Shown one piece after another: positions 32,350 to 42,000 of a stretch of 62,860 nucleotides of DNA (position 1 is the first letter of the stretch; the number at the start of each line of letters is the position of its first letter). The DNA is from Chloroflexota bacterium. GTDB lineage: Bacteria; Chloroflexota; UBA6077; JACCZL01. A program made the translations under genes and the position numbers. The notes below the pieces were generated by a model. It saw nothing but the letters and a program-made list of their open reading frames with translations, was not told where the DNA came from and ran no database searches. The stretch spans positions 1-62,860 of the forward strand of contig JADZEM010000031.1 of assembly GCA_020850535.1 (NCBI GenBank), in the 5' to 3' direction.

Positions 32350-32726
32350 CAGCGGCCCCCAGCGGTGGCCGGCTGGCCCAGGGGCGTCAGGTCGAAGCCG
32401 AGCAGCATCAGGTCGTCCTCGTCGGCGACCTCCTCGACGTGCCCGCAATTCGAGCAGACCCACATGTGGCCGGCCAGATCGTCGGCACGGATGACCTGCT
32501 CCAACCCGCACCGGCAATCGATCGTGTGATTGGTGCGCTCGACCAGCAGCGGCACGTCCCGCAACGGCGTGCTCTCGGTCAGCATCTCGAACGCCTGATA
32601 CAGTGCATCCTCCGAGAACGCGCTGCCGAGCCGCACGCGCACCCGATCCGCACGATACGGGGCGTGTGGCGCGGCAGCCTCCAGCAGGGCATCGACGAGC
32701 GCGCTGACAGCCGCGACCTCGTGCAT
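32349..32726 (-). CDS. hypA: Hydrogenase nickel-insertion protein HypA
   Basis: This is a 125-residue HypA/HybF protein that delivers nickel to the large subunit. The nickel ligand His2 is in the starting MHE. The structural zinc site uses CRC at 71-73 and CSNC at 91-94. The first pair has only one residue between the cysteines, where family members usually have two, so zinc geometry may differ. The ATG at 32726 lies some 140 bases after the hoxW stop; the gap contains a palindromic element. It is coupled to hypC. Confidence 0.92.
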   Translation of the reverse strand: MHEVAAVSALVDALLEAAAPHAPYRADRVRVRLGSAFSEDALYQAFEMLTESTPLRDVPLLVERTNHTIDCRCGLEQVIRADDLAGHMWVCSNCGHVEEVADEDDLMLLGFDLTPLGQPATAGGR

Positions 32727-32754
32727 GATTCAGACTCCCGGACAGTGAGCGTCG

Positions 32755-32868
32755 TAGCGTGGGGGCTTGTCCCCCACGTGATCCAGCGTGCGCAACGGAT
32801 CGTGCAGCGCGGGGCTTGTCTCCCGCCCCTGCGGCAGTGTGTCAGGTGGGGGACAGGCCCCCGCCCTA
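32755..32868. repeat. Hairpin-rich element between hoxW and hypA
   Basis: Three related hairpins lie within 115 bases: CGTGGGGGCTTGTCCCCCAC at 32758-32778, GCGGGGCTTGTCTCCCGC near 32799, and GTGGGGGACAGGCCCCC near 32846. Outer strings GTAGC and CCCTAC are complementary. The last hairpin overlaps the end of hoxW (stop 32866). Its plan, two facing G-rich hairpins, resembles the palindromic element at 10399 but the sequence differs. Confidence 0.75.
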
Positions 32869-33384
32869 CGGACGGGCAGTACGCGGGTTCGCAAGACGCG
32901 GTGGACGATCCAGGGGACTGGATCGAAGGATCGAGCGGACGCGGTCAAGGGCGACGGGTAGCGCTGCATCGACCGGCGGCGACAGCCCGACAGCGTACGA
33001 GAAGTCGGACCCGCCCACCGAGAGCATGGTCGCCGGCGGCCGGTGGCCGTAGAGCGTCTCGGCCAGGAAGAGGATCGCCTCCGCGTCCACGTCGTGGCTG
33101 AACGCGACGACCTCCTGGCCGCTGCCGCCCTCCAGCGCTTGCTCGATCAGCACCCCTGGCTGTCCGCCCTCGTGGATGTCCAGGAAGACGACCAGCGATG
33201 CCTGCGCCACGTCCTCGGCAAGCTCCGGCGTCAACTGGTGGACGGCCAGCACCCGGGCAGCGGTCTCGGAGAGCTGCCCGGCGAGCCGCGTGGCCGCCTG
33301 CCAGCCGAAACCATCGTCTGCCCGGAGCGGGTTGCCGTACCCCACGACGAGCGGCCGCCTGCCGAGAGCCGTAGACACGGTCAT
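32866..33384 (-). CDS. hoxW: Hydrogenase maturation protease
   Basis: This is a 172-residue endopeptidase of the HycI/HoxW family that trims the C-terminus of the large subunit after nickel insertion. The family block VVGYGNPLRADDGFG holds the first nickel-sensing acidic residue; FLDIHEG has the second acid and FSHDVD the histidine. The start overlaps the hoxH stop as TGATG, so its production is coupled to that of its substrate. The likely cleavage site in HoxH is after His450. Specificity for HoxH is inferred from position. Confidence 0.9.
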   Translation of the reverse strand: MTVSTALGRRPLVVGYGNPLRADDGFGWQAATRLAGQLSETAARVLAVHQLTPELAEDVAQASLVVFLDIHEGGQPGVLIEQALEGGSGQEVVAFSHDVDAEAILFLAETLYGHRPPATMLSVGGSDFSYAVGLSPPVDAALPVALDRVRSILRSSPLDRPPRLANPRTARP

Positions 33385-34829
33385 CAGCCACGCTTCCCGT
33401 CAGAGTCGCGTACCAGCTCGTCCAGGACCGTCCCATCCGGGGCCTTGAGCTGAATCCGCAGCGGCATCTTGCCGATGGCGTGTGTGGAGCAGCTCAGGCA
33501 CGGATCGTAGGCGCGGATGACGGCCTCGACACGGTTGAGCATACCCTCCTGCAGCTTTTCTCCGTCTACGTAGTGCTGGGCCACCTGGAACACCGAGCGG
33601 TTCATCGCCAGGTTGTTGTTGCCCGTGGCGATGATCAGGTTGGCGAACTCCATCAGGCCGTTCTTGTCCACCTTGTAGTGGTGGAGCAGGGTGCCGCGCG
33701 GCGCTTCCGCGACGCCGACGCCCGTCAGGTTGTTGGGGGCGGCGTGGGCGCGGACGCGGTCGCTGAGGATGTCCGGCTCGTTCAGCAGCTGATCGATCTT
33801 CTCCAGCGCGTAGAGGATCTCGATCAGGCGAGCGTAGTGGTAGTGGAACGAGCTGAGGACCGGCCCGGACGCCTCCAACTGCTTGAACGCGGCAAATTCC
33901 TGGGCAGCCTTCGGGGTGCTGACACTGGTCGCCACGTTGAGCCGCGCCAGCGGGCCGACGCGGTACATGCCGTCCGGGTAGCCAATCGGCAGGTAGTAGG
34001 CCGACTTCAGGTAGCTCCACGGCTCGACGGACTCGCCGATATACTCGGCGTAGCGGGCCGGCGGGATCCCCTCTTCGAGGACCGTGCCCTTGTCGTCTAC
34101 AACCTTGAGCTTGCCCTCGTAGTGCTCCAGGCCGCCATCGTCGTTCACCAGCCCCATGAACAGGGACGGGAACCGCCCGAACGTCTGGACCTCCTCACGG
34201 AACTGATCGAAAACGGTCCGGAACTGCTCCAGCGCCTTCTCGACGATGCCGGTGACCTCCGGCAGCGCCGCCAGCATCTCGGCGCGCTTCTCGGGGGCCA
34301 GCGGCTCGCTGACGCCGCCAGGGACCACCCAGGCGGGGTGAATGCGCTTGTTCCCGAGCAGCTCGATGACGTGCTGGCCGAACTGGCGCAGCCGGATGCC
34401 ATCGCGCGCCACCTCGGGATGCTCGCGCATCAGGCCGAAGACGTTCCGGGTGACAGGATCGCTCTCCAGCCCCAACAGCAAGTCGGGCGCGGAAAGGTAG
34501 AAGAACGAGAGCGCGTGCGACTGGATCAGCTGGGCCAGGTTGATGATCCGGCGCAGGCTCGCCGCCGTGTGCGGGATCTGCACGGCCAGGATGGCGTCGC
34601 ACGCCTTGGCCGAGGCGACAAGGTGGCTGACGGGGCAGATGCCGCAGATGCGCGCCATGAGGCTGGGCATCTCGTGGAACGGCCGGCCCTCGCACAGCTT
34701 CTCGAAGCCCCGAAACTGGGTGATATGAAACTTCGCATCCTGGACCGCGCCGGCGTCATCCAGCTGGATGGTGATCCGGGCGTGCCCTTCGATGCGGGTG
34801 ACCGGGTCGATGGTGATTTGTCGGGCCAT
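33384..34829 (-). CDS. hoxH: NAD-reducing hydrogenase large subunit
   Basis: This is the catalytic [NiFe] subunit of 481 residues. The nickel cysteines are Cys62 and Cys65 ([11 protein letters not shown]) at the N-terminus, and Cys444 and Cys447 (DPCLSCSTH) at the C-terminus. About 31 residues after His450 form the removable tail. The sequence suits group 3 bidirectional enzymes rather than membrane-bound group 1. The start is ATG 34829 ([17 protein letters not shown]). A heptad-repeat hairpin lies between it and hoxY. All four positions are Cys codons, so no selenocysteine is needed here. The module oxidises or evolves H2 with NAD(H) as partner through HoxFU. Confidence 0.95.
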   Translation of the reverse strand: MARQITIDPVTRIEGHARITIQLDDAGAVQDAKFHITQFRGFEKLCEGRPFHEMPSLMARICGICPVSHLVASAKACDAILAVQIPHTAASLRRIINLAQLIQSHALSFFYLSAPDLLLGLESDPVTRNVFGLMREHPEVARDGIRLRQFGQHVIELLGNKRIHPAWVVPGGVSEPLAPEKRAEMLAALPEVTGIVEKALEQFRTVFDQFREEVQTFGRFPSLFMGLVNDDGGLEHYEGKLKVVDDKGTVLEEGIPPARYAEYIGESVEPWSYLKSAYYLPIGYPDGMYRVGPLARLNVATSVSTPKAAQEFAAFKQLEASGPVLSSFHYHYARLIEILYALEKIDQLLNEPDILSDRVRAHAAPNNLTGVGVAEAPRGTLLHHYKVDKNGLMEFANLIIATGNNNLAMNRSVFQVAQHYVDGEKLQEGMLNRVEAVIRAYDPCLSCSTHAIGKMPLRIQLKAPDGTVLDELVRDSDGKRG

Positions 34830-34841
34830 CGTCGCTTCGCT

Positions 34842-34953
34842 CCAGTAGGCAGAGGGCAGTAGGCAGTGGAGAAGCGATCGCAGCGGGCCGACCGGAACGC
34901 CGTACGCCGACGCCGCTCCTGGCTGCCTACTGCCTATTGACCACTGCCTACTC
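34842..34953. repeat. Heptad-period inverted repeat between hoxY and hoxH
   Basis: CAGTAGG CAGAGGG-type heptamers (34842-34869) face complementary TGCCTAC TGCCTAT-type heptamers (34922-34953), with about 50 bases between. The transcript of the operon could fold into a long imperfect hairpin between the small-subunit and large-subunit genes, which could affect mRNA stability or their expression ratio. It is the largest gap inside the hoxE-H part of the operon. Confidence 0.85.
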
Positions 34954-34955
34954 GT

Positions 34956-35546
34956 TCAGCGTCCGAAACGCGTGTGCTCCGTGAGATTCGGCTTGCGGCC
35001 AGCCAGCAGGTCGGTCAGCAGGCCGTAGATCACGTCGGCGGGGGGCGGGCACCCCTGAAGGAACACGTCGACCGGGACGTACTCGTGGATCGGGCGGGCC
35101 TGCGGCAGCAGCTTCGGCACGACCTGATCGGGCACGCCGGCCCGCCGGGTGGCCGTCTCGAAGTAGCCGCGCTGGTACACGTCCTTCACGCTGAAGGAGT
35201 TCCGCATCGAAGGCACATTCGCCGTCACCGCGCAATCCCCGAAGGCAATGAGGATGCTGGTGTGCTTGCGGATGCGCTTGATCTTCTCCAGATCCTCCTC
35301 GCTGCTGACGGCGCCCTCGACCAGGGCCACGTCAACATGGTCGGGGAACTGCTTCGGATCGACCAGCGGCGAGTAGACCATGTCGATGTGCTGAGCCAGC
35401 TCGATGAGCCGCTCGTCGATGTCGAGGAACGACATGTGGCAGCCGGAGCAGCCGTCGAGCCAGACCGTCGCCGCCTTGACCTTCGGCTTCGGCTCCCCCC
35501 GCTCCGCGTCGGAGCGGGCGGTTGGGGGGGTGAGGTCAGTACTCAT
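34956..35546 (-). CDS. hoxY: NAD-reducing hydrogenase small subunit
   Basis: This is a 196-residue [NiFe] small subunit with the proximal 4Fe-4S ligands: Cys33 and Cys36 ([11 protein letters not shown]), a third Cys in AFGDCAV and the fourth in LQGCPPPAD. The short length with a single cluster is the HoxY type, lacking the medial and distal clusters of membrane enzymes. ATG at 35546 overlaps the stop of hoxU as ATGA. The N-terminal 22 residues are a polar extension. It passes electrons from HoxH to the HoxU clusters. Confidence 0.94.
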   Translation of the reverse strand: MSTDLTPPTARSDAERGEPKPKVKAATVWLDGCSGCHMSFLDIDERLIELAQHIDMVYSPLVDPKQFPDHVDVALVEGAVSSEEDLEKIKRIRKHTSILIAFGDCAVTANVPSMRNSFSVKDVYQRGYFETATRRAGVPDQVVPKLLPQARPIHEYVPVDVFLQGCPPPADVIYGLLTDLLAGRKPNLTEHTRFGR

Positions 35547-36265
35547 CGCTGCCGTCCTCGCATCGTCAGGAGCATGGGCAGCAGCTCGCGGTGCTTGACC
35601 ATCTCCGTCACGGCCTTGCCCTGCTCGAAGAGGGCGCCTGTCGGGCAGACGCTCACGCACTTGCCACAGCTCGTGCAGCTGGTTGACTCGCCCCACGGCT
35701 GCGCGAGATCGGTGATGACTCGCGCGTTGGTGCCGCGCCCCATGATGTCCCAGGTGTGCGCGCCCTCGACCTCGTCGCAGACGCGGACGCAGCGCGTGCA
35801 GAGGACGCAGCGATTGTGGTCGAGCACGAAGCGCTCGTGCGAGGCGTCCACAGACCGCTTGCCGTAGAGGTAGGGGAAGCGGATATGGTCGATCTCCAGC
35901 CGCTGGGCCAGCCACTGCAAATCGCAGTGCCCGTTGGTCACGCAGACCGAGCAGATGTGGTTCCCCTCGGCAAAGAGCAGCTCGACGATCATCTTGCGGT
36001 ACTCGGCCAGACGGTCCGAGTGCGCGGTCACCTGCATGCCCTCTTCGACACGGGTCACGCAGGCCGGTTGGAGCTTGGTGCTGCCGGCCACCTCGACGAG
36101 GCAGAGCCGGCAGGCGCCGATGTTGGACAGGCCGGTCATCTGGCAGAGCGTGGGGATCCAGATGCCGTTTTCGCGGGCCACGTCGAGGATCGTCTCGTCC
36201 TCGCGCGCCCCGACGTCCTTGCCGTCGATGGTGAGGGTCCGGATCCGAGCTGGAGGCACGGTCAT
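35543..36265 (-). CDS. hoxU: Hydrogenase diaphorase subunit HoxU
   Basis: This is a 240-residue iron-sulfur protein equivalent to the N-terminus of NuoG. The 2Fe-2S site has Cys41, Cys52, Cys55 and Cys69; the His-Cys3 4Fe-4S site has His103, Cys105, Cys108 and Cys114; two ferredoxin-like 4Fe-4S motifs follow (Cys153/156/159/163 and Cys197/200/203/207). It carries electrons between HoxF and HoxY. The start at 36265 overlaps the hoxF stop and its stop overlaps hoxY, both as ATGA. Confidence 0.94.
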   Translation of the reverse strand: MTVPPARIRTLTIDGKDVGAREDETILDVARENGIWIPTLCQMTGLSNIGACRLCLVEVAGSTKLQPACVTRVEEGMQVTAHSDRLAEYRKMIVELLFAEGNHICSVCVTNGHCDLQWLAQRLEIDHIRFPYLYGKRSVDASHERFVLDHNRCVLCTRCVRVCDEVEGAHTWDIMGRGTNARVITDLAQPWGESTSCTSCGKCVSVCPTGALFEQGKAVTEMVKHRELLPMLLTMRGRQR

Positions 36266-37902
36266 GATCGCCCCTCCTCGGCGGCAGCGCCGACTTCTTC
36301 AGGCTGGTTGCTCTCGAGCGCCGCCAGGTACTCCTGCTTGAAGTAGCGGAGCGTGCTGAGAATCGGGTTCGGCGCGGACTGGCCCAGGCCGCACAGGCTG
36401 GCATGCCTGGTCAGATCGCAGAGCTGTTCGAGCAGCGCGAGGTCGCGCTCTGTCGCCCGCTTCTCGCAGAACCGCGTCAGGATGCCGTGCATCTCCGCCG
36501 TGCCAACGCGGCAGGGGATGCACTTCCCGCACGATTCAGTCATCGAGAATTCCATGAAGTAGCGGGCCACCTCGACCATGCTGGACGTGTTGTCCATCAC
36601 GATCATGCCGCCCGATCCCATGATCGACCCGAGCCGGGTGAGCGACTCATAGTCCACAGAGCTGTCCAGCAGCTCGTCGGGGATGCAGCCGCCGGACGGT
36701 CCGCCGGTCTGCACGGCCTTGAACGACCGGCCTTCCGGGACGCCGCCGCCGATGTCGAAGACGATCTCCCGCAGGGAGATCCCCATCGGCACTTCGATCA
36801 GGCCGGTGTTCTTGACCTGACCGGTCAGCGCGAAGACCTTGGTGCCCTTGCTCTTCTCGGTGCCGATGCCGGCGAACCACGCACCGCCGTTCTTGATAAT
36901 CGGGGCGATGTTGGCCAGCGTCTCGACGTTGTTGATGAGCGTCGGGCGGCCCCACAAACCGACCTCGGCCGGGTACGGCGGTCGGGGGCGTGGGGAGCCG
37001 CGCTCGCCCTCGATGGACGCGATCAGCGCGGTCTCTTCGCCGCACACGAACGCGCCAGCGCCCAGGCGGATCTCGACGTGGAACGTGAACGGCGTCCCCA
37101 GGATGGCGTCGCCAAGCAGGTTGCGCTGGCGGGCCTGGCGGATCGCCGTGGTCAGCCGCTTGATGGCCAACGGGTACTCGGCGCGGACGTACAGGAACCC
37201 CTCGTGGGCGCCCACAGCGTAGGCGGCGATCGCCATACCTTCCAGGACGCGATGGGGGTCGCTCTCCAGCACCGAGCGATCCATGAACGCGCCAGGATCC
37301 CCCTCGTCGCCGTTGCAGATCACGAACTTGCGGTCGCTGAGGGCCTTGGCGACGGTCCGCCACTTGAGGCCGGTCGGAAAGCCGGCCCCGCCCCGGCCGC
37401 GCAGGCCGCTGGTGGTCAGCTCGTCGACGACATCGGCCGGGGACATCTCGTAGAGCGCTTTCGCCAGGGCCTGGTAGCCGCCCACGGCGATATACTCGGT
37501 GATCTGCTCGGGGTCGATCTCGCCGGCGTGCTCCAGCACGATTCGGTGCTGGCGCGTGTAGAACGGATCGTCGGTCGGGGCCTGAATGTGCGAGACCGGC
37601 TCTGACGCAAGGCTGTCGAGCAGGGCCGGGGCATCGTCCGCGGTCACGTGCTGGTAGAGCACGCCCTGCGGCTCGACGCTGACCATCGGGCCGTTGGTGC
37701 ACAGGCCGCGACAGCCGACGCCTCGAATCAGGCACTGGCCGCTGATGCCGCGCTCGCGCACCTCGGCGGTCAGGCGGGTCTTGATCGCCTCGCTGCCGGA
37801 CGCGTGGCAGGCCGTCGCCGTGCAGACGTTGATCTGGTGGGCGAGTCGGTCGAGCCGCTGGCGCTCAGCAACGGCAAGCTCAGAAAGCTCCTCCGGTGTC
37901 AT
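36262..37902 (-). CDS. hoxF: Hydrogenase diaphorase subunit HoxF
   Basis: This is a 546-residue NADH-binding flavoprotein. The N-terminus is a thioredoxin-like 2Fe-2S domain (Cys27, Cys32, Cys64, Cys68), then the NuoF-like core with the NADH/FMN loop [16 protein letters not shown] and [13 protein letters not shown], and the C-terminal 4Fe-4S site [13 protein letters not shown] with a later Cys in HASLCGLG. It is the electron entry or exit point with NAD(H). The ATG at 37902 overlaps hoxE, and the stop overlaps hoxU. This is the typical HoxF length; complex I NuoF is shorter and lacks the N-terminal cluster. Confidence 0.95.
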   Translation of the reverse strand: MTPEELSELAVAERQRLDRLAHQINVCTATACHASGSEAIKTRLTAEVRERGISGQCLIRGVGCRGLCTNGPMVSVEPQGVLYQHVTADDAPALLDSLASEPVSHIQAPTDDPFYTRQHRIVLEHAGEIDPEQITEYIAVGGYQALAKALYEMSPADVVDELTTSGLRGRGGAGFPTGLKWRTVAKALSDRKFVICNGDEGDPGAFMDRSVLESDPHRVLEGMAIAAYAVGAHEGFLYVRAEYPLAIKRLTTAIRQARQRNLLGDAILGTPFTFHVEIRLGAGAFVCGEETALIASIEGERGSPRPRPPYPAEVGLWGRPTLINNVETLANIAPIIKNGGAWFAGIGTEKSKGTKVFALTGQVKNTGLIEVPMGISLREIVFDIGGGVPEGRSFKAVQTGGPSGGCIPDELLDSSVDYESLTRLGSIMGSGGMIVMDNTSSMVEVARYFMEFSMTESCGKCIPCRVGTAEMHGILTRFCEKRATERDLALLEQLCDLTRHASLCGLGQSAPNPILSTLRYFKQEYLAALESNQPEEVGAAAEEGRS

Positions 37903-38435
37903 CGTGCTGCAACCTCCTTCGCGGCCCCAACGAGCTGGTGTAGCCGTTCGAGCAGCTCGGCCGGCTGCAGGCGGCCAGCCACGTCGCCGTCGAGGACAGC
38001 GGCCGGCGCAAGGCCGCAGGTTCCGAGACAGCGGGCCGTCAGCAAGGAGAGCGAGCCATCCGGCGTCGTCTCGCCGTTCGCGATTCCGAACTCAGCTTCA
38101 ATTGCGCGCAACAGAGCCGGACTCTCCTTGATATAGCACGCGGTCCCCGTGCAGACCACACAGGTATGGTCGCCCTGCGGCTTCAGACTGAAATAGTGAT
38201 AGAACGTCGCGACGCCAAAGACGCGCGACAGCGGCACACCCAGGCTCGCGGCAACGTACTGCAAGCCCGGCTCGTCCAGACAGCCGAATGACTCCTGAAC
38301 GGAATGAAGCGCCTCGATGAGCGCCGCGGGCCGATACCCATGGCGCCGCATCGTGGCATCGACGACCCGCCATCGCTTGTCGTCCGTGGGGGCGGCGATT
38401 GCGTTCGTCCCAGCCTTCGTACCCACTGAGGGCAT
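37899..38435 (-). CDS. hoxE: Hydrogenase subunit HoxE
   Basis: This is a 178-residue NuoE-like thioredoxin-fold protein with a 2Fe-2S cluster: CTGTACYIKES gives two ligands and RCLGTCGLAP the other pair. The N-terminal helix region (HGYRPAALIEALHSVQESFG) is usual. ATG 38435 has GGAGGAG about 5 bases upstream; longer reading to 38486 lacks support. It is the first gene of the hox operon, and the presence of HoxE places this enzyme with the HoxEFUYH type. Confidence 0.93.
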   Translation of the reverse strand: MPSVGTKAGTNAIAAPTDDKRWRVVDATMRRHGYRPAALIEALHSVQESFGCLDEPGLQYVAASLGVPLSRVFGVATFYHYFSLKPQGDHTCVVCTGTACYIKESPALLRAIEAEFGIANGETTPDGSLSLLTARCLGTCGLAPAAVLDGDVAGRLQPAELLERLHQLVGAAKEVAAR

Positions 38436-38489
38436 CACGCTCCTCCGGGGATGGGATGACCTGTCAGGCGGCTGCACGCCGCTCACGGG

Positions 38490-38885
38490 CTAGTCGGTGC
38501 CGACATCCGCCAGGTGATAGCCTGCCGGTACCGGGTCGCCGGGCGCGTGTGCAGCCGTCAACTTCGTGTAGAAATCGCTCTGCCGTTGCAGATTGTACAT
38601 CGCGATTTTGCCCAGCTCCAGCAGGTCTTCGTCCAGAAGATCGTCAGGGGCAACGCCGCGCTGGTCCGCCTCGACGGCCATGCCCAGGTGGAGTTGCTCG
38701 ACGCTGAACGGCGCAACCGCGAAGTCGATCCCCATGCGCTCCGCCGTCTCGACGACGTCCGCGCAGGCCAGATCGTTGTAGCGCGAGGGCGCGCAGACCG
38801 CGTCGAAGTCGGCTCCCATGCACTCGGGAAGCGAGGCAATCAGGTCGGCCAGGTCGTTCTGGTTGGCGGTCGTCTTCTGGGCCAT
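38490..38885 (-). CDS. Small protein, DUF5661-like
   Basis: This is a 131-residue cytoplasmic protein. The C-half, VEQLHLGMAVEADQRGVAPD then LELGKIAMYNLQRQSDFYTK, resembles DUF5661 proteins (F..GM.vE..H.....DLT.D....GkIAl.HL.E.PDYYt.L), but His residues expected there are replaced, so the match is tentative. The start ATG has an excellent AAGGAGG site 8 bases away. The gene lies 54 bases upstream of hoxE on the same strand, so it may be the first gene of the operon. Role unknown. Confidence 0.6.
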   Translation of the reverse strand: MAQKTTANQNDLADLIASLPECMGADFDAVCAPSRYNDLACADVVETAERMGIDFAVAPFSVEQLHLGMAVEADQRGVAPDDLLDEDLLELGKIAMYNLQRQSDFYTKLTAAHAPGDPVPAGYHLADVGTD

Positions 38886-38977
38886 GGGGAGCCTCCTTTC
38901 GGGGCATCAGGGGGTGGTCGTCGTGTCAGTCGAACGCCGGGGCTCAGCAGGCAAACGGCGAGCCACTCGATCCGTCT

Positions 38978-39003
38978 CCCCTCTCCCGCGTGCGGGAGAG
39001 GGG
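38978..39003. terminator. Perfect 12-bp hairpin after nifJ
   Basis: CCCCTCTCCCGC (38978-38989) pairs perfectly with 38992-39003 around a 2-base gap. It lies about 20 bases beyond the nifJ stop. No T run follows on the minus strand; the sequence is of the CCCTCTCCC repeat type also seen at 54321 and 59612. Confidence 0.55.
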
Positions 39004-39022
39004 CGGGGTGAGGGACCTTCCG

Positions 39023-42000
39023 CTAGTCCTGTTCGAGCAGCTGGATGTAGACCTTGCGGCGTGCCTTGACCGCCTGCTGCGCGTGGTCGAGCAGCTCGGC
39101 CGCGTGCTCCGGATCGGACTGGGCCAGCTGGCGGTAGCGACCCTCGCTGTAGAGGTAGTCCGAGAGCGGGCGCGTCGGCTCCTTCGAGTCGAGGCGCAGC
39201 GGGTGCTTCCCTTCGACGTGCAGGCGCGGGTCGTAGCGGTAGAGCGGCCAGTGGCCAGACTCGACGGCCAGCTTCTGGTGCTCCATGCCCTTGGCCATGT
39301 CGATGCCGTGGGCGATGCAGTGCGAGTAGGCGATGATCAGCGACGGTCCATCGTAGGCCTCGGCTTCGCGGATGGCGTTGAGCGTCTGAACGTCGCTTGC
39401 GCCCATCGCGATCTGCGCCACGTAGACGTTGCCGTAGGTCATGGCGATGAGACCGAGATCCTTCTTCGGGGTCGGCTTGCCGCCGGCCGCGAAGCGGGCC
39501 ACTGCGCCGAGCGGGGTCGCCTTCGAGGCCTGACCGCCCGTATTCGAGTACACCTCCGTATCGAGTACCAGGATATTGACGTTGCGGCCGCTGGCCAGGA
39601 CGTGATCCAGGCCACCGTAGCCGATGTCGTAGGCCCAGCCGTCGCCGCCGACGATCCACACGCTCTTGCGGACCAGCACGTCCGCCAGGCTGCCGAGGTC
39701 ACGCGCGTACGGATTGTCGAGCAGGGCAAGCTGGCGCTTGAGCTTCTGCACGAGCCGCCGCTGCTCCTCGATGCCAGCCTCGTCGGTCTGGTCCGTCGCG
39801 AGCAGGCTGTCCACCAGCTCGTGTCCGACCTCGTCCCGCATGCGGGTGAGCAGCTCACGCGCAAACTGCTGCTGCTTGTCGAGCGTCAGCCGCATGCCCA
39901 GGCCGAACTCGGCGTTGTCCTCGAAGAGGGAGTTGCTCCAGGCCGGGCCGCGCCCGTCGCGGTTCACCGACCACGGCGTCGTCGGGAGGTTGCCGCCGTA
40001 GATACTCGAGCAGCCGGTGGCGTTGGCGATCATGGCGCGGTCGCCGAAGAGCTGGCTGACCAGCTTGAGGTACGGGGTCTCGCCGCAGCCGGCGCAGGCG
40101 CCCGAGAACTCGAACAGCGGCTCCAACAGCTGGACGTTCTTGACGTTCGACCAGGACAGGCCGTTCGCCTTCGGCAGGTCAGGCAGCGACTCGAAGAAGG
40201 CCCAGTTCCCCTGCTCGTCCACGCGGATCGGCTCGACAGCCGCCATGTTGATGGCTCGGTTCGAGGGGTTGCCCTTCTCCGCGGCCGGGCAGACCTCGAC
40301 GCACAGGGTGCAGCCGGTGCAGTCGTCCGGGCTGACCTGCAGCGTGTACTGGTGGTTCGGCAGCTCGCGCCAGCGGGCCGAGGTGCTCTTGAAGCTGGCC
40401 GGTGCACCATCGAGCGCGGACGGCTGATAGACCTTGGAGCGGATCACGGCGTGCGGGCAGACCATCACGCACTTGCCGCACTGGATGCACAGGTCCGGCT
40501 GCCAGACCGGCACCTCGGTGGCGATGGCCCGCTTCTCCCAGCGCGTGGTGGCGCTCGGGTAGGTGCCATCGGCGGGCAGCGCGCTGACGGGGAGATGGTC
40601 GCCATCGCCGGCGATCATCCGCGCCGTGACGTTCCGCACGAACTCGGGGGCATCGGCCGGGACCGGCGCGACCTGCTCGACGGTGCTGGTCACCGCCGCC
40701 GGGACCGTCACCTCGTAGAGGTGAGCCAGGGCGCTGTCCACCGCCGCGAAGTTCTTGTCGACGACGGCCTGTCCACGCTTGCCGTAATTCTTCTTGATCG
40801 CCTTCTTGATCTGGGCGATGGCCTCGGCCTGCGGGAGCACGCCGCTGATCGCGAAGAAGCAGGTCTGCATGACGGTGTTCACACGGTTCGCCATGCCGGC
40901 CGCCCGCGCGACCTCGCCGCCGTCGATCACGTAGAACCGCAGCTTCCTGGCGATGATCGTCTCCTGGATCGGGCGCGGGAGCTGATCCCAGACCTCCTCC
41001 GGGCCGTACGGGCTGTTCAGCAGGAACGTTGCGCCCTCGTCAGCTTCCTTGAGCACGTCGTACCGTTCGAGGAAGTTGAACTGGTGGACGGCCACGAAGC
41101 TGGCCCGGCGGATCAGGTACGGCGCGTTGATCGGGTGCGGCCCGAAGCGCAGGTGCGAGGTCGTACGCGCGCCAGCCTTCTTCGAGTCGTAGACGAAGTA
41201 GCCCTGCGCGAAATTGTCGGTCTCCTCACCGATGATCTTGATGGAGCTCTTGTTCGCGCCGACGGTGCCGTCCGACCCGAGGCCCCAGAAGATCGCCTGG
41301 ACGACTTCCTTGCCCTCGATCTCGAAATCCTCTTCGAAGGGCAGGCTGGTGTGCGTCACGTCGTCGTCGATGCCGATGGTGAAGTGGTTCTTCGGCTGCT
41401 GGCGGGCCAGATCCTCGAAGACGCCCTTGACCATGCCCGGCGTGAACTCCTTCGAGGAGAGGCCGTAGCGACCGCCGACGATCTTCGGCAGGCGGGCGAA
41501 GGGCGGGTTGTCGCCAGACATCGCCTCGGAGACGGCGGTCACGACATCCTGGTAGAGCGGCTCGCCGGCCGATCCTGGCTCCTTGGTGCGGTCGAGGACG
41601 GAGATCCGCCGCACGGTCTGCGGGATGACCCGAATCAGCGCCTCGGCGTCGAACGGGCGGTATAGCCGCACGATGACCACGCCAACCTTCTCACCCTGAG
41701 CCATCAAGACCTTGGCCGTCTCGACGGCCGTCTCCGCACCCGAACCCATCATCACGATGATACGCTCGGCGTCCGGCACCCCGACGTAGTCGAAGAGGCG
41801 ATAGCTGCGGCGGGTGCGGGCGGCCAACTGGTACATCAGCCGCTGCACGATGCCCGGCGTCGCCAGGTAGTACGGGTTGACCGTCTCACGCGCCTGGAAA
41901 TAGACGTCTGGGTTCTGCGCCGTCCCTCGGATGAACGGGCGATCCGGCGACAGCGCCCGCGCGCGGTGCGCAGCGATCAGCTCAGGGTCGAGCAGGGCGC

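Noticed and set aside
33384-34829. Selenocysteine in the hydrogenase large subunit
   Set aside because: All four nickel-binding positions are encoded by Cys codons and there is no in-frame TGA before the end.
38990-41665. An 891-codon open frame on the plus strand opposite nifJ
   Set aside because: It is in antisense to a strongly conserved enzyme, has composition of a GC-rich shadow frame (Arg/Val/Asp/His-rich, no motifs) and no ribosome site.
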